Source: an uncultured Nitrosomonas sp. (GTDB lineage Bacteria; Pseudomonadota; Gammaproteobacteria; Burkholderiales; Nitrosomonadaceae). From it: 48,772 bases of DNA. The position numbers were made by a program, and so were the translations under genes. The DNA is taken from the NCBI GenBank assembly GCA_902826115.1, contig CADEDO010000017.1, positions 1 through 48,772 of the forward strand, in the 5' to 3' direction. The number at the start of each line of letters is the position of its first letter. Position 1 is the stretch's first letter. Below are positions 1-10,039 of this stretch, piece by piece. The notes beneath the pieces are model-generated. The model saw nothing but the letters and a program-made list of their open reading frames with translations, made no database searches and had not been told where the DNA came from.

Positions 1-2
1 AT

Positions 3-36
3 TTGTCATCATTCTGTCATGTGGAGCGCTTAAGAT
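3..36 (+). promoter_or_regulatory. PHO box and -10 element of the pst operon
   Basis: Two 7-bp direct repeats, TTGTCAT (3-9) and CTGTCAT (14-20), are separated by exactly 4 bp. This matches the PhoB binding site (CTGTCAT-N4-CTGTCAT) with one mismatch. A TAAGAT -10 element lies at 31-36, 10 bp after the second repeat, the usual distance when PhoB replaces the -35 box. Transcription would begin near position 43, about 40 nt before pstS. This implies induction by phosphate starvation through PhoR/PhoB, which are not in the window. Confidence 0.85.
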
Positions 37-81
37 TTTCATCTAACTTATGTACGATATTTTTCGATAGGAGAACTTTAG

Positions 82-1131
82 ATGAAGCTGCAATTCGGTC
101 CTGCGCTGTTGATAGCTGCGGCACTGCTTGTCCCTACGGTAGCCTCTGCTGCCGATATTACTGGTGCTGGTGCTACCTTTCCTTATCCGATTTATGCCAA
201 ATGGGCCGATGCCTATAAAAAAGAAACCGGTGTGCGCATGAATTATCAATCCATTGGTTCCGGTGGAGGCATCAAGCAAATTAAAGCCAAGACGGTTGAT
301 TTTGGAGCAACTGACAAGCCGCTGACCGTGCAAGAATTAGAAAAAGAGAGTCTGATTCAGTTTCCGACAGTCGTGGGAGGCGTGGTTCCAGTGATCAATC
401 TGGATGGAGTCAAAGAAGGTGCAGTGAGATTAACAGGAGCAGTCCTGGCAGATATTTTTCTGGGAAAAATCAAGCAATGGAATGATCCTGCCATTGTCGA
501 TTTGAATTCTGGAATAACGCTGCCAGCAAGTAACATTACCGTAGTCCATCGTGCTGATGGTTCCGGTACCACTTTCTTGTTTACCGACTATTTGAGCAAA
601 GTCAGTCCAGAATGGAAACAAAAGGTGGGTGCTGATGCTTCCGTGGCCTGGCCAATTGGCACGGGTGGAAAAGGTAATGAAGGGGTGGCCAATTTTGTCA
701 GGCAAATCAAAAATTCCATCGGCTATGTTGAAGCTGCTTATGTAAAACAAAGCAAGATGAACTATGTGCAGCTACAGAACCTGGATGGCGCCTATGTGAA
801 GCCTACGGAGAGCAGTCTGCAGGCTTCTACTGCGAATACACAGTGGGACAAAGCACCGGGATTCTATGAGATTCTGACCAATAAAGCTGGACAGGATAGC
901 TGGCCCATTACCGGCGCCACTTTTGTTTTGATGCACAAATCTCAGGCTAATCCTGTCCAAGCGGCAGAAGTATTGAAATTCTTTGCATGGGCCTTTGCCA
1001 AAGGCGATGAAATGGCGCTGGATTTGGATTACATCCCGTTGCCCGATAGCACAGTGAAGCTGATCGAAGCTTCCTGGGGAGCCAACCTCAAAACCAAAGA
1101 TGGAAAAGATATTTACTCCGTTAACCAATAA
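82..1131 (+). CDS. pstS: PstS, periplasmic phosphate-binding protein of the Pst ABC transporter
   Basis: The 349-aa protein binds inorganic phosphate in the periplasm and delivers it to the PstCA permease. It has a signal peptide with likely cleavage after ASA at residue 23, the mature start GAGATFPYPIYAKW, the loop SIGSGGG and the phosphate-contacting segment RADGSGTTF, all typical of PstS. Length is normal for the family. GGAG lies 8 nt before the ATG. It is first in the pstSCAB operon behind a PHO box. A 164-bp spacer with an inverted repeat separates it from pstC, probably allowing more PstS than permease to be made. Confidence 0.97.
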   Translation: MKLQFGPALLIAAALLVPTVASAADITGAGATFPYPIYAKWADAYKKETGVRMNYQSIGSGGGIKQIKAKTVDFGATDKPLTVQELEKESLIQFPTVVGGVVPVINLDGVKEGAVRLTGAVLADIFLGKIKQWNDPAIVDLNSGITLPASNITVVHRADGSGTTFLFTDYLSKVSPEWKQKVGADASVAWPIGTGGKGNEGVANFVRQIKNSIGYVEAAYVKQSKMNYVQLQNLDGAYVKPTESSLQASTANTQWDKAPGFYEILTNKAGQDSWPITGATFVLMHKSQANPVQAAEVLKFFAWAFAKGDEMALDLDYIPLPDSTVKLIEASWGANLKTKDGKDIYSVNQ

Positions 1132-1150
1132 CCGTCGATTCAACCTATAG

Positions 1151-1226
1151 GGCTGCAAATGATTTTCGCGCTGTGTGGCCTATGAAGGTATGGGGAATGT
1201 GCGCTAGCGTAAGTCGCTTTGCAGCC
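1151..1226 (+). other. Inverted repeat in the pstS-pstC spacer
   Basis: GGCTGCAAA (1151-1159) is exactly complementary to TTTGCAGCC (1218-1226), so the spacer can fold into a stem closing a ~58-nt loop that holds further GC-rich sequence. No T-run follows, so it is not a simple terminator. An mRNA-stabilising or processing structure behind pstS is the likeliest role. Confidence 0.45.
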
Positions 1227-1295
1227 TTTGCCATATGGATTGAAGATAATTCTTAGAAACATAATTAGCTATTCTTTGGCTTGAAGAAGCAATAG

Positions 1296-2258
1296 ATGTC
1301 AAAAGTACATTCTGAAGAAAAATTAAAGCAACAACGCCTGATTGATCTAATTTTTCGTAAAACCACTTGGTTTTTTACACTGGTCGTCTTCTCATTGTTG
1401 GCGGCTATCATGGGTTCTTTGTTAATAGGCAGTTTGCCGGCCATTAAAGCGTTTGGCTTTGATTTCATGGTTAGCGCTGATTGGAATCCTGTTACCGAAA
1501 AATTTGGTGCAGTGGTACCTATCATTGGTACGTTGGTTACTTCACTGATTGCTTTGTCGATCGGCATCCCGGTCAGTTTTGGTATTGCGCTGTTTCTGAC
1601 GGAATTATCTCCCCCCTGGTTACGCCGCCCGCTGGGTACGGCTATTGAGCTACTGGCGGGCATTCCCAGTATAATTTATGGAATGTGGGGGTTGTTCGTA
1701 TTTGCGCCTTTGTTTGCCAAAACCATACAACCCTGGTTACAAAACACATTAGGACAGATACCAGGCATTGGATTGCTGTTTGAAGGTTCCTTTATGGGCA
1801 TCGGCATTTTGACGGCCGGCATCATTCTGGCGATTATGGTGATTCCTTTTGTAGCTGCAGTCATGCGTGATGTTTTCGAAGTGGTTCCTCCCATGCTGAA
1901 AGAATCCGCTTATGCCCTGGGGGCAACCACTTGGGAAGTCATCTGGAACGTGGTGCTTCCCTATACCAAGATCGGTGTCGTTGGCGGCATTATGCTCGGT
2001 CTTGGCCGTGCCTTGGGAGAAACCATGGCAGTCACATTCGTGATCGGCAATGCGCATCAATTGCATGCTTCCCTATTCATGCCGGGAAATAGTATCGCCT
2101 CAGCGCTGGCAAATGAATTTACTGAGGCTGATGGCGAGCTATATACCTCAGCTTTGATTGAGCTGGGTTTGATTTTGTTTTTTATTACTTTCATCGTATT
2201 GGCAGGTTCCAAGATTCTGTTGGCGCAACTCAAGAAGCGCGAAGGTAATATCACGTAG
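1296..2258 (+). CDS. pstC: PstC, phosphate ABC transporter permease
   Basis: This is a 320-aa inner-membrane protein with about six hydrophobic segments. It has the ABC-permease coupling (EAA) loop, with [19 protein letters not shown] at roughly residues 207-225 followed by the [12 protein letters not shown] motif characteristic of PstC. It pairs with PstA to form the phosphate channel. It is second in the operon, and pstA begins 10 bp after its stop codon. Length and motifs are normal. Confidence 0.97.
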   Translation: MSKVHSEEKLKQQRLIDLIFRKTTWFFTLVVFSLLAAIMGSLLIGSLPAIKAFGFDFMVSADWNPVTEKFGAVVPIIGTLVTSLIALSIGIPVSFGIALFLTELSPPWLRRPLGTAIELLAGIPSIIYGMWGLFVFAPLFAKTIQPWLQNTLGQIPGIGLLFEGSFMGIGILTAGIILAIMVIPFVAAVMRDVFEVVPPMLKESAYALGATTWEVIWNVVLPYTKIGVVGGIMLGLGRALGETMAVTFVIGNAHQLHASLFMPGNSIASALANEFTEADGELYTSALIELGLILFFITFIVLAGSKILLAQLKKREGNIT

Positions 2259-2267
2259 AGATTGTTT

Positions 2268-3113
2268 ATGATTTCAATTTATACCCGTCGACGCATCATC
2301 AACGCCATTAACCTGACTTTCTCGTTTCTGGCCATGCTGTTTGGTTTGTTTTGGTTATTCTGGATTTTATGGACTCTGCTGGATAAAGGTTTGAGTGGCA
2401 TCAGCTTGGATATATTTACCCAAATGACACCCTCACCAGGCAGTACCGGCGGCTTGCTGAATGCTATCGCCGGTAGTTTGGTAATGGTTACGCTTGCCAC
2501 TCTGATTGGTACACCGGTGGGTATCATGGCGGGTACCTATCTGGCCGAATTTGGCCAGCGAGGGTGGCTTGCGCCTACTACACGTTTTGTCAACGATATT
2601 CTGCTGTCCGCTCCGTCGATTGTGATCGGCCTTTTCATTTATACCGTTTATGTTGCGAAAGTGGGACATTTTTCCGGCTGGGCAGGGGCGCTGGCATTGT
2701 CGCTCATTGTCATTCCAGTGGTCGTGCGAACTACTGAGGATATGCTGCGACTCATCCCTGACAGCCTGCGCGAGGCCGCTGCTGCTTTGGGAGCGCCACA
2801 ATGGAAAGTGGTCACGCTGGTCACATGGCGAGCATCCAAAGTCGGCATTATGACCGGTGTATTATTAGCGGTTGCGCGCATCAGCGGAGAAACGGCACCC
2901 TTGCTATTTACTGCACTGAATAACCAATTCTGGAGCTCGGACATGGATCGCCCCATGGCTAATTTGCCTGTGGTCATTTTTCAGTTTGCCATGAGTCCCT
3001 ATGAGTATTGGCAAGCGTTAGCCTGGACCGGAGCGCTACTCATTACGCTGAGCGTTTTGGGGCTCAATATCGCGGCACGACTATTCATGCGTAAACACAC
3101 GTCATCCCAGTAA
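2268..3113 (+). CDS. pstA: PstA, phosphate ABC transporter permease
   Basis: This 281-aa inner-membrane permease is the partner of PstC. It has a hydrophobic segment near residues 15-40 and further membrane spans. Its coupling loop reads [15 protein letters not shown], followed by [14 protein letters not shown], which is diagnostic of PstA. The ATG at 2268 was preferred to an in-frame TTG at 2262 because AGAG lies 7 nt upstream of the ATG. pstB follows after 16 bp. Confidence 0.96.
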   Translation: MISIYTRRRIINAINLTFSFLAMLFGLFWLFWILWTLLDKGLSGISLDIFTQMTPSPGSTGGLLNAIAGSLVMVTLATLIGTPVGIMAGTYLAEFGQRGWLAPTTRFVNDILLSAPSIVIGLFIYTVYVAKVGHFSGWAGALALSLIVIPVVVRTTEDMLRLIPDSLREAAAALGAPQWKVVTLVTWRASKVGIMTGVLLAVARISGETAPLLFTALNNQFWSSDMDRPMANLPVVIFQFAMSPYEYWQALAWTGALLITLSVLGLNIAARLFMRKHTSSQ

Positions 3114-3129
3114 ACACCGAGAACATCTT

Positions 3130-3894
3130 ATGCGAGCGAATGTATCCAAAGTCACCATTAATGATTTGAACTTTTACTACGACAAATTTCATGCGCTGAA
3201 ATCCATCAACATGCAGATTCTGGAGAACAAAGTGACCGCTTTCATCGGTCCCTCCGGATGTGGAAAATCCACGCTGCTGCGCGCATTCAACCGCATGTAT
3301 CAACTCTATCCCAGTCAGATGGCCAAAGGCGAGATCATGGTGGATGGTTCGAATATTCTTGATAATAAGCAGGATCTTAATATGCTGCGAGCCAAAATGG
3401 GCATGGTATTCCAGAAGCCGACACCATTCCCGATGTCCATTTTCGATAATGTGGCGTTTGGCGTAAAACTGTATGAATCCTTAAACCGTCATGATTTAGC
3501 CGAGCGAGTGGAATGGGCGCTGCATAAAGCGGCCTTATGGGAAGAAGTCAAGGACAAGCTGAATCAGAGCGGCACCAGCCTTTCCGGTGGTCAGCAGCAG
3601 CGTTTGTGCATTGCGCGCACGATAGCAGTGAAGCCGGAAGTGGTTTTGCTCGACGAGCCGACTTCAGCGCTCGACCCAATTTCTACTGCGCATATTGAAG
3701 ACCTGATCTTCAAATTGAAAGAAGATTACACCATCGTCATTGTCACCCACAATATGCAGCAGGCCGCGCGGGTTTCCGATTATACGGCTTATATGTATCT
3801 GGGAGAATTGATCGAATTTGGTGACACCGATCTTATCTTTACCACACCCAAGCAGAAAGCCACTGAGGATTACATTACCGGCAAGTTTGGTTAA
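3130..3894 (+). CDS. pstB: PstB, phosphate ABC transporter ATPase
   Basis: This 254-aa cytoplasmic ATPase drives phosphate import. It has Walker [10 protein letters not shown] at residues 40-48, the ABC signature LSGGQQQR near 150 and Walker [13 protein letters not shown] near 171. The Q-loop segment [10 protein letters not shown] and the closing [10 protein letters not shown] are typical of PstB. It ends the pst operon here. phoU, which usually follows, is absent, and the next gene is a universal stress protein after a 218-bp gap containing a palindrome. Confidence 0.97.
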   Translation: MRANVSKVTINDLNFYYDKFHALKSINMQILENKVTAFIGPSGCGKSTLLRAFNRMYQLYPSQMAKGEIMVDGSNILDNKQDLNMLRAKMGMVFQKPTPFPMSIFDNVAFGVKLYESLNRHDLAERVEWALHKAALWEEVKDKLNQSGTSLSGGQQQRLCIARTIAVKPEVVLLDEPTSALDPISTAHIEDLIFKLKEDYTIVIVTHNMQQAARVSDYTAYMYLGELIEFGDTDLIFTTPKQKATEDYITGKFG

Positions 3895-4046
3895 CCGGTT
3901 GTGCTCACCGCTAACGCTGCATTTCAGACAAGATAGATGCATTATCCTTGTCCAGCCCGGCTGGCTGTGATGATTTCCTCTCGTGGCAATTTCCAGTACT
4001 CTACAATTGTTTTTGTTATTTCAGAATCAGATAGAGATCAGTTAAT

Positions 4047-4070
4047 ATAAAGCTTGCAAGCAAGCTTTAT
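4047..4070. terminator. Perfect 11-bp palindrome after pstB
   Basis: ATAAAGCTTGC (4047-4057) and GCAAGCTTTAT (4060-4070) are perfectly complementary around AA. The hairpin lies 153 bp after pstB and 43 bp before the stress-protein gene. It lacks a clean T-tract, so a weak terminator or a regulatory site for the downstream gene are both possible. Confidence 0.4.
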
Positions 4071-4112
4071 CATTGGCATGACTTTATCAAACATCACTTT
4101 TGAGGATGGATC

Positions 4113-4553
4113 ATGTATCAGAGAATTTTAGTACCGATTGATGGCAGCGCAACTTCAGAACGTGCGCTGGATGAAGCGATTAAATTTGCACAACAACAGA
4201 ATTCACGGATTGAACTGGTCCATGTATTGGAAGATATTTGGTATTTTGATAATGAAAATTACCTGAACTATGCAGAATTAGTACAAACCATGCGCTACAG
4301 CGGAGAAAAAATACTGGCGCAAGCTCAGAATAAATTTCTTCAGGCTGGCGTGATGGTCGATATCCGATTGCTGGAAGCGCAAGGCGAGCGGGTGGCCAAT
4401 GTGATTATCAATGAAGCTAAAAATAGTCTGGCTGATTTGATCATTATCGGCACCCATGGTCGATCCGGTTTTAGTCGCATGCTGATGGGCAGCATCGCGG
4501 AAGGCGTCGTGCGCATGGCACATATTCCGATTTTGTTGATTCGTGGCGGCTGA
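4113..4553 (+). CDS. Universal stress protein, UspA family
   Basis: This is a 146-aa single-domain cytoplasmic protein. The N-terminus MYQRILVPIDGSATSERALD is the typical Usp beta1-alpha1 start. The nucleotide-binding motif G-x2-G-x9-G-S is intact within GTHGRSGFSRMLMGS, so this is an ATP-binding type Usp. A GAGGA ribosome-binding site precedes the ATG. Usp proteins help survival under starvation and envelope stress. Its position after pstB suggests, but does not prove, a tie to phosphate limitation. Confidence 0.93.
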   Translation: MYQRILVPIDGSATSERALDEAIKFAQQQNSRIELVHVLEDIWYFDNENYLNYAELVQTMRYSGEKILAQAQNKFLQAGVMVDIRLLEAQGERVANVIINEAKNSLADLIIIGTHGRSGFSRMLMGSIAEGVVRMAHIPILLIRGG

Positions 4554-4664
4554 CAATCAGTGGAATCTTGTGCTTGAGTATTGATGATCAGGCAAGAGAT
4601 CCGCATACATTCGTATCTGGTAAATTTTCAGTCTCATTAACTCTTTTAATTAAACAGTCAGAAT

Positions 4665-5453
4665 ATGGAAAATTATGAAGCCTTAATAGCAACCGTTGCT
4701 TTAATGATGGGTGCTTCCTGGGCAAGTGGCGTTAATCTGTATGCCGTGTTGCTGGTGCTTGGCTTGGGGGGATCTACCGGTAATATCGATTTGCCGGCGG
4801 AATTGTCAGCGCTGGAAGATCCATTGGTGATTGGTGCTGCGGGTATCATGTATTTCATTGAATTTTTTGTGGATAAGATTCCCGGACTGGATTCGGCGTG
4901 GGATTCCATTCACACGTTTATTCGTATTCCGGCAGGAGCCATGCTGGCGGCAGGCGCTGTGGGTGATGTCACCCCTGCGTTGGAAATTGCCGCCGGAATT
5001 TTGGGAGGAGGAGTGGCGGCAACCAGTCATGCAACCAAAGCGGGTACCCGTCTGCTGATTAATACCTCGCCCGAGCCTTTCTCCAACTGGACGGCATCCC
5101 TCTCTGGGGATGTTCTGGTACTGTCCGGACTTTGGACCGCGCTGAAGCATCCGGAAGTTTTCCTGGTGTTATTTGTTGTATTCTTGATGATTGCCATCTG
5201 GGCGCTGCCCAAGCTATGGCGCTTGTTAAAGATAATGCTTACTAAAATTGGCCGCTTTTTAGGTTTGGTGAAAGCGCCCCCGGTCGCATCGAATGACCCG
5301 GATGCTTCGGCCCCTGCGATCGAACAGCAACAGATTGATCACATTGTTGCCTTAGAACGATTGCAACAATTACGAGATAAAGGCGCATTAACGGAAGCGG
5401 AATTTGAGCAGCAGAAAAGCAAAATTCTCAAAGCATCTGTCGATCAATCCTGA
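4665..5453 (+). CDS. DUF4126 membrane protein with SHOCT-like tail
   Basis: This is a 262-aa protein. Residues 1-190 carry several hydrophobic segments and glycine/alanine-rich motifs (MMGASWASGVNLYAVLLVLG, GAMLAAGAVGD) matching the DUF4126 family. A short cytoplasmic C-terminal stretch (ALERLQQLRDKGALTEAEFEQQKSKIL) has the two-helix form of SHOCT oligomerisation motifs. Biochemical function is unknown. It lies 111 bp after the stress-protein gene on the same strand and may be cotranscribed. Confidence 0.8.
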   Translation: MENYEALIATVALMMGASWASGVNLYAVLLVLGLGGSTGNIDLPAELSALEDPLVIGAAGIMYFIEFFVDKIPGLDSAWDSIHTFIRIPAGAMLAAGAVGDVTPALEIAAGILGGGVAATSHATKAGTRLLINTSPEPFSNWTASLSGDVLVLSGLWTALKHPEVFLVLFVVFLMIAIWALPKLWRLLKIMLTKIGRFLGLVKAPPVASNDPDASAPAIEQQQIDHIVALERLQQLRDKGALTEAEFEQQKSKILKASVDQS

Positions 5454-5862
5454 TTTCGGGAAAAGATCCGCATCAATCTGTTTGCCTTCATTCATTTTTA
5501 GGGGGGATTCTCCACGCATGATCCGCTGGGGGCAGAGGAAAACCAAGGATTTTTTTCTGAGATAACCTATTGAATCCAGAATAAAGACCACAGCATCTGC
5601 ATTAACAAACCGGATCATATTTTATCCATTGCTGCTGGTAGAAACGTCCTGACAGGAACTGAGTGCCGATTTCAATGACACCGGTAGCTGAGAAATGCTT
5701 GCCCGTTTTCGCTAAAAAAGGGGTTTGAAATTGCTGTAATCGCGACTTTAAGTATCCTGATTGCCCGTTACTATAACGATTTATGAATCACAGCATAAAT
5801 CTCGTTCGTTTGACTAATAACAATCTACGGCTGCGACGCTACTTTCTAACCATCAATTACTC
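5454..5862. other. Non-coding gap before the receptor cluster
   Basis: No convincing gene is seen in these 409 bp. A reading frame on the minus strand (5388-5618) has no family likeness and runs into the previous gene. The AT-rich stretch near 5760-5850 probably holds the promoter of the first TonB-dependent receptor, but no clear -35/-10 pair or Fur box is visible. Confidence 0.5.
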
Positions 5863-7929
5863 GTGATCTCATTGCACAGCCCAAAAACGCTATTGAATAT
5901 GAAGTGTTTACTCTTCATTACTTTCTGCTGTTTAGCAAATGGTGCGATGGCTGGCAGTAAGTCTGTGAGCGGTGCTAAATCCATCGATAATGAGTTGTTA
6001 ACCATGAGTATCGAAGAACTGATGAAAATTGAAGTTACCTCTGCATCGAGACGTTCGCAGAAACTTTCTGAAGTATCTTCCGCAATTTTCGTGATCACAC
6101 AAGATGATATTCGCCGCTCGGGCGCGACCAGTATTCCTGAGGCTTTGCGTATGGCCCCAGGTGTCGAAGTCGCTCGTCTGGGTACGGATAAATGGGCGAT
6201 CAGCGTGCGTGGTTTTAACGGTCGCTTTGCCAACAAGCTACAAGTGCTGATGGATGGACGCAGTGTTTATACACCGCTATTTTCCGGGGTGATATGGAGT
6301 CAGCAAGATACCTTCATGGAAGATATTGAGCGTATCGAAGTAATCCGTGGTCCCGGTGCCACTGTGTGGGGGGCCAATGCTGTCAATGGGGTAATTAATA
6401 TCATCACCAAAAAAGCCGCCGATACCCAAGGCACTTTGTTGACCGGTGGCGGTGGTAGTTTTGAACGTGGTTTTGTGGGCGTGCGTTATGGTGGCAAGCT
6501 TAATGAAGAAACGCCCTTTCGCGTGTATGCCAAAGCATTCAGCAGGGATCCGATGCATTCGCTATCAGGAGTGAGCGTGAGGGATGACTGGCAGTCTGCC
6601 AGGGCAGGTTTTCGACTCGATCATAGCCGTGGGATCGATCAACTCACAGTGCAGGGTGATGTGTTCATTAATAGCATCGGGGATAGCCTGCTACAACCTG
6701 CATTAACCGCGCCTTTCACCCGCCTGGATATCGCGGATGCGAAAGAAAAAGGGGGAAACATCCGCTTGCGCTGGGATCGGAATTTCTCGGATAAATCCTC
6801 CATCATGCTGCAAACGTATTACGACCGGGTGCATAACCAGCTAGCGCCATGGACAAAATACGCAGAAAGTTTCGATGTGGATTTTCAACACCGCTTGCCC
6901 CTTTTTACCCATCACGATGTGACTTGGGGTATCAATTATCGATTATATAACAACAAGGTTCCAGAGACAGAACTGACGACTTTTACCCCGCAACAGAAAA
7001 CCAATCACAATATCAGTGCATTTGTTCGCGATGAGATTACGTTATTACCGGATCAGTTACGGTTATCACTGGGTACACGAATTGATCACAATGATTTTAC
7101 CGGCTTGGAGGTGCAACCGAGCGGGCGTTTGATGTGGACTCCCAATGAGCAGAATTCGCTTTGGATATCGGTATCGCGTGCAGTGCGCATACCCTCCCGC
7201 GGTGAGAATGATGTCACGATTGCAGGTAGAGTGATGCAATCATTCCCGGGTATGCCGACATTACCGATTCCGATCATGATGGTGGTGCAGGGCAGCAATC
7301 GTTTCGATTCCGAAAAATTAATTGCTTATGAGCTGGGCTATCGGCATCAATTTGCATCGAATGCATCGATTGATATCGCTGGTTTCTTTAATGACTATAG
7401 CCAACTGCGGGATTTTAGATTTGGTCAGATAACCCAGGGTGTTGGCATTCATCCGCACCTGGTTCTGCCTATCTTTTTTGGTAATCAGGCTTCTGCGCAT
7501 TCCTATGGCGTGGAAGCCTCGATCGATTGGCGACCGTATGAAAAATGGCGCCTGCAGGGTAGCTATTCCTATCTGAACATTCATATGAATTCCAGTGCTG
7601 AATTCAAGCAATTGGATTCAACCTCGGGAGGTGCGGACAAGGCTAATCCGCATCAACAATTTTCATTACGCTCCAACTATGATTTTTCAGAGAGGTTACA
7701 ACTTAATCTCTGGTTGCGCTATGTCAGTGGTTTGACTTTCTACCATATTCCCAATTATGTCACGATGGATGCCAAGCTCGCTTGGAAACCAATTAATAAC
7801 ACCGAAGTGTTTGTCGTTGGGCAGAATTTGCTGAGTCAGCATCATCAAGAATCGCAATCCGATTTCATTCCATCAATACCCACGCGCATACCCAGGGGGA
7901 TCTATGCCGGTATTGAGTGGCGTTTCTAG
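5863..7929 (+). CDS. TonB-dependent outer-membrane receptor, paralog 1
   Basis: This is a 688-aa ligand-gated outer-membrane channel powered by TonB-ExbBD. The signal peptide region (FITFCCLANGAMAG) is followed by SIEELMKIEVTSASRRSQ, a plug domain at roughly residues 60-180 (VITQDDIRRSGATSIPEALR, VRGFNGRFANKLQVLMDGR, IEVIRGPGATVWG) and a long beta-barrel ending in a C-terminal aromatic (EWRF). A GTG start was chosen because it aligns residue-for-residue with the start of paralog 3; an ATG at 5899 is the alternative. The substrate is not evident: siderophore, cobalamin or another complex are all possible. Confidence 0.9.
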   Translation: MISLHSPKTLLNMKCLLFITFCCLANGAMAGSKSVSGAKSIDNELLTMSIEELMKIEVTSASRRSQKLSEVSSAIFVITQDDIRRSGATSIPEALRMAPGVEVARLGTDKWAISVRGFNGRFANKLQVLMDGRSVYTPLFSGVIWSQQDTFMEDIERIEVIRGPGATVWGANAVNGVINIITKKAADTQGTLLTGGGGSFERGFVGVRYGGKLNEETPFRVYAKAFSRDPMHSLSGVSVRDDWQSARAGFRLDHSRGIDQLTVQGDVFINSIGDSLLQPALTAPFTRLDIADAKEKGGNIRLRWDRNFSDKSSIMLQTYYDRVHNQLAPWTKYAESFDVDFQHRLPLFTHHDVTWGINYRLYNNKVPETELTTFTPQQKTNHNISAFVRDEITLLPDQLRLSLGTRIDHNDFTGLEVQPSGRLMWTPNEQNSLWISVSRAVRIPSRGENDVTIAGRVMQSFPGMPTLPIPIMMVVQGSNRFDSEKLIAYELGYRHQFASNASIDIAGFFNDYSQLRDFRFGQITQGVGIHPHLVLPIFFGNQASAHSYGVEASIDWRPYEKWRLQGSYSYLNIHMNSSAEFKQLDSTSGGADKANPHQQFSLRSNYDFSERLQLNLWLRYVSGLTFYHIPNYVTMDAKLAWKPINNTEVFVVGQNLLSQHHQESQSDFIPSIPTRIPRGIYAGIEWRF

Positions 7930-7939
7930 AGTGTTTCAT

Positions 7940-10024
7940 ATGAAGAAATTACATGTGTTCATGAGCGTAATATGGTTTGAATTGATCTTTGAATATGTTT
8001 TGAAGATATTGAAACAGTTAATTTCCATTGCGATGGTTTGCGCCGCAAGTTTTGCAGTGGCCGGAAATCAATCAGCAAATAATCAATTGCTCAATCTCAG
8101 CATCGAAGAATTGATGAATGTCAAAGTTACTTCGGTATCGAGGCGCTCACAAAAATTGACGCAGATTCCATCGGCGGTGTTTGTGATTACGCAAGATGAT
8201 ATCCGCCGCTCGGGGGCAACGAATATTCCAGATGCATTGAGAATGGCGCCTGGCGTGCAAGTTGAACGCATCGGTACGGATAAGTGGGCGGTCAGTGTGC
8301 GCGGTTTCAATGGCCGCTTTGCCAACAAACTGCAAGTGCTGATAGATGGCCGCAGCGTTTATTCACCCATGCTGTCAAGCGTGCTCTGGGAACAGCAAGA
8401 TACGCTGATGGAGGATATTGAGCGGATCGAGGTGATTCGGGGCCCGGCGGCGACAGTCTGGGGAATCAATGCAGTCAACGGCGTCATCAATATCATTACC
8501 AAAAAAGCCGCCGATACTCAAGGCACGCTACTCACTGCTGGCGGCGGCAGCTTCGAGCAAGGATTTATGGGCGCGCGCTATGGTGGTAAGATCAATGAAG
8601 ACACTCCTTTTCGCGTTTATGCAAAAGGATTTACGAGAGACCATACCACTGCTTTGTCGGGAGAAAACGCTAACGATCAGTGGCATTCTGCCCGGGGAGG
8701 ATTCCGCGTCGATCACAGCCGTGGCATCGATCAGTTGACATTGCAGGGCGATATTTTTGCTAATTCGGTCGGAGATCTCCTTAATACAGGGACTTCTGGT
8801 TTTTCATCAGTATCAGCCAATCAGATTCGCGGACATACGGAGGGAGGGCATGTTCGTTTCCGTTGGGATCGAGCCTACTCTGAGCGGTCTTCCATCATGC
8901 TGCAAACCTATTACGACCGTGTTAACTCTGAAGTGCTGCCAGTCGGGAAATATGATGCCGAGAGTTTTGATGTTGATTTTCAGCACCGTTTTCCTCTGCT
9001 GAATAAACATGATTTGACTTGGGGCGCTAATTATCGTTTGTACCACAATAACGTGTTTGATACTGCATTGACGCAACTGCATCCTCACCAGAGAACCAAT
9101 CATGTGTACAGTGCTTTCTTGCGCGATGACATTGCGCTGATACCCGAGCGTTTGTCGCTGACTCTGGGAACACGGCTCGATCACAATGACTTTACCGGAT
9201 TGGAGGTACAACCCAATGCGCGCCTGATGTGGACGCCCAATACTGAAAACTCGATCTGGGTGGCAGTTTCTCGTGCAGTGAGAACACCTTCTCGGGCTGA
9301 GAATGATGGTACCGTCAATATACCGCAAGCACAGTCGCTACCTGGATTATCCGCTCTACCGATACCTGTCATGCCGACGTTATTCAGTAATAGAGATTTT
9401 CAATCAGAGAAGCTGATTGCCTACGAACTAGGCTATCGGCATCAATTCTCTCCGCAGGCATCGGTGGATATGACAGGGTTTATCAATGATTATAGTCAAT
9501 TAAGGGATCTGAGTTTTGGTGCATTGTCCTTTAGCACAGGCTTGCCAAGGCAGTTAATTTTACCAGCGCTACTCAATAATCAGGCCTCGGCGCTGACCTA
9601 TGGTGTTGAGGTTTCAGTTGATTGGAAACCTTTGGATAGATGGCGTCTACAAGGTAGTTATAGCTTTCTGAAAATGGATATTGCTTCCAATGAATTTTTG
9701 AAGCAGCTCGATCCGACTACAGGAGGAGCCGATAAGGTAAGTCCACAACATCAATTGTCGTTTCGTTCAAACTATGATGTTTCTGAAAAGTTGCAGCTCA
9801 ATCTTTGGTTACGCTATACCAGCGCCATAGATTTTTACCAAATTCCAGATCGCGTTACGATGGACGCCAAACTGGTGTTCAAGCCAGCCAGGAATGTCGA
9901 GTTGTTTTTAGTTGGACAGAACTTGTTTAGTCAGCACTATAAAGCGCTGGGATCCGATTTCGTCTCTTCCGCGCAGACGAGAATTCCTCGTGGAGTTTAT
10001 GCGGGCGCGCAGTGGCGCTTCTAG
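7940..10024 (+). CDS. TonB-dependent outer-membrane receptor, paralog 2
   Basis: This is a 694-aa receptor of the same subfamily as its neighbours. It has SIEELMNVKVTSVSRRSQ, a plug domain (VITQDDIRRSGATNIPDALR, IEVIRGPAATVWGINAVNG), a barrel and terminal QWRF. It starts 10 bp after paralog 1, so the two are probably one transcript. The start is uncertain: ATG 7940 has AGAG 8 nt upstream, but ATG 7961 or a TTG just before the hydrophobic segment SIAMVCAASFAVAG would give a shorter signal peptide. A YfiR-like gene begins 15 bp downstream. Confidence 0.9.
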   Translation: MKKLHVFMSVIWFELIFEYVLKILKQLISIAMVCAASFAVAGNQSANNQLLNLSIEELMNVKVTSVSRRSQKLTQIPSAVFVITQDDIRRSGATNIPDALRMAPGVQVERIGTDKWAVSVRGFNGRFANKLQVLIDGRSVYSPMLSSVLWEQQDTLMEDIERIEVIRGPAATVWGINAVNGVINIITKKAADTQGTLLTAGGGSFEQGFMGARYGGKINEDTPFRVYAKGFTRDHTTALSGENANDQWHSARGGFRVDHSRGIDQLTLQGDIFANSVGDLLNTGTSGFSSVSANQIRGHTEGGHVRFRWDRAYSERSSIMLQTYYDRVNSEVLPVGKYDAESFDVDFQHRFPLLNKHDLTWGANYRLYHNNVFDTALTQLHPHQRTNHVYSAFLRDDIALIPERLSLTLGTRLDHNDFTGLEVQPNARLMWTPNTENSIWVAVSRAVRTPSRAENDGTVNIPQAQSLPGLSALPIPVMPTLFSNRDFQSEKLIAYELGYRHQFSPQASVDMTGFINDYSQLRDLSFGALSFSTGLPRQLILPALLNNQASALTYGVEVSVDWKPLDRWRLQGSYSFLKMDIASNEFLKQLDPTTGGADKVSPQHQLSFRSNYDVSEKLQLNLWLRYTSAIDFYQIPDRVTMDAKLVFKPARNVELFLVGQNLFSQHYKALGSDFVSSAQTRIPRGVYAGAQWRF

Positions 10025-10039
10025 TGAGGTTACGTGAAT

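Noticed and set aside
772..1158. Minus-strand frame opposite pstS
   Set aside because: It is the antisense shadow of a clear PstS gene and has no family features.
5388..5618. Minus-strand 76-codon frame at the end of the DUF4126 gene
   Set aside because: It overlaps a better gene, has no ribosome-binding site and no recognisable family.
5454..5862. Fur box upstream of the first TonB receptor
   Set aside because: Looked for because such receptors are often iron-regulated; no AATGATAATCATT-like palindrome is present here or before the third receptor.
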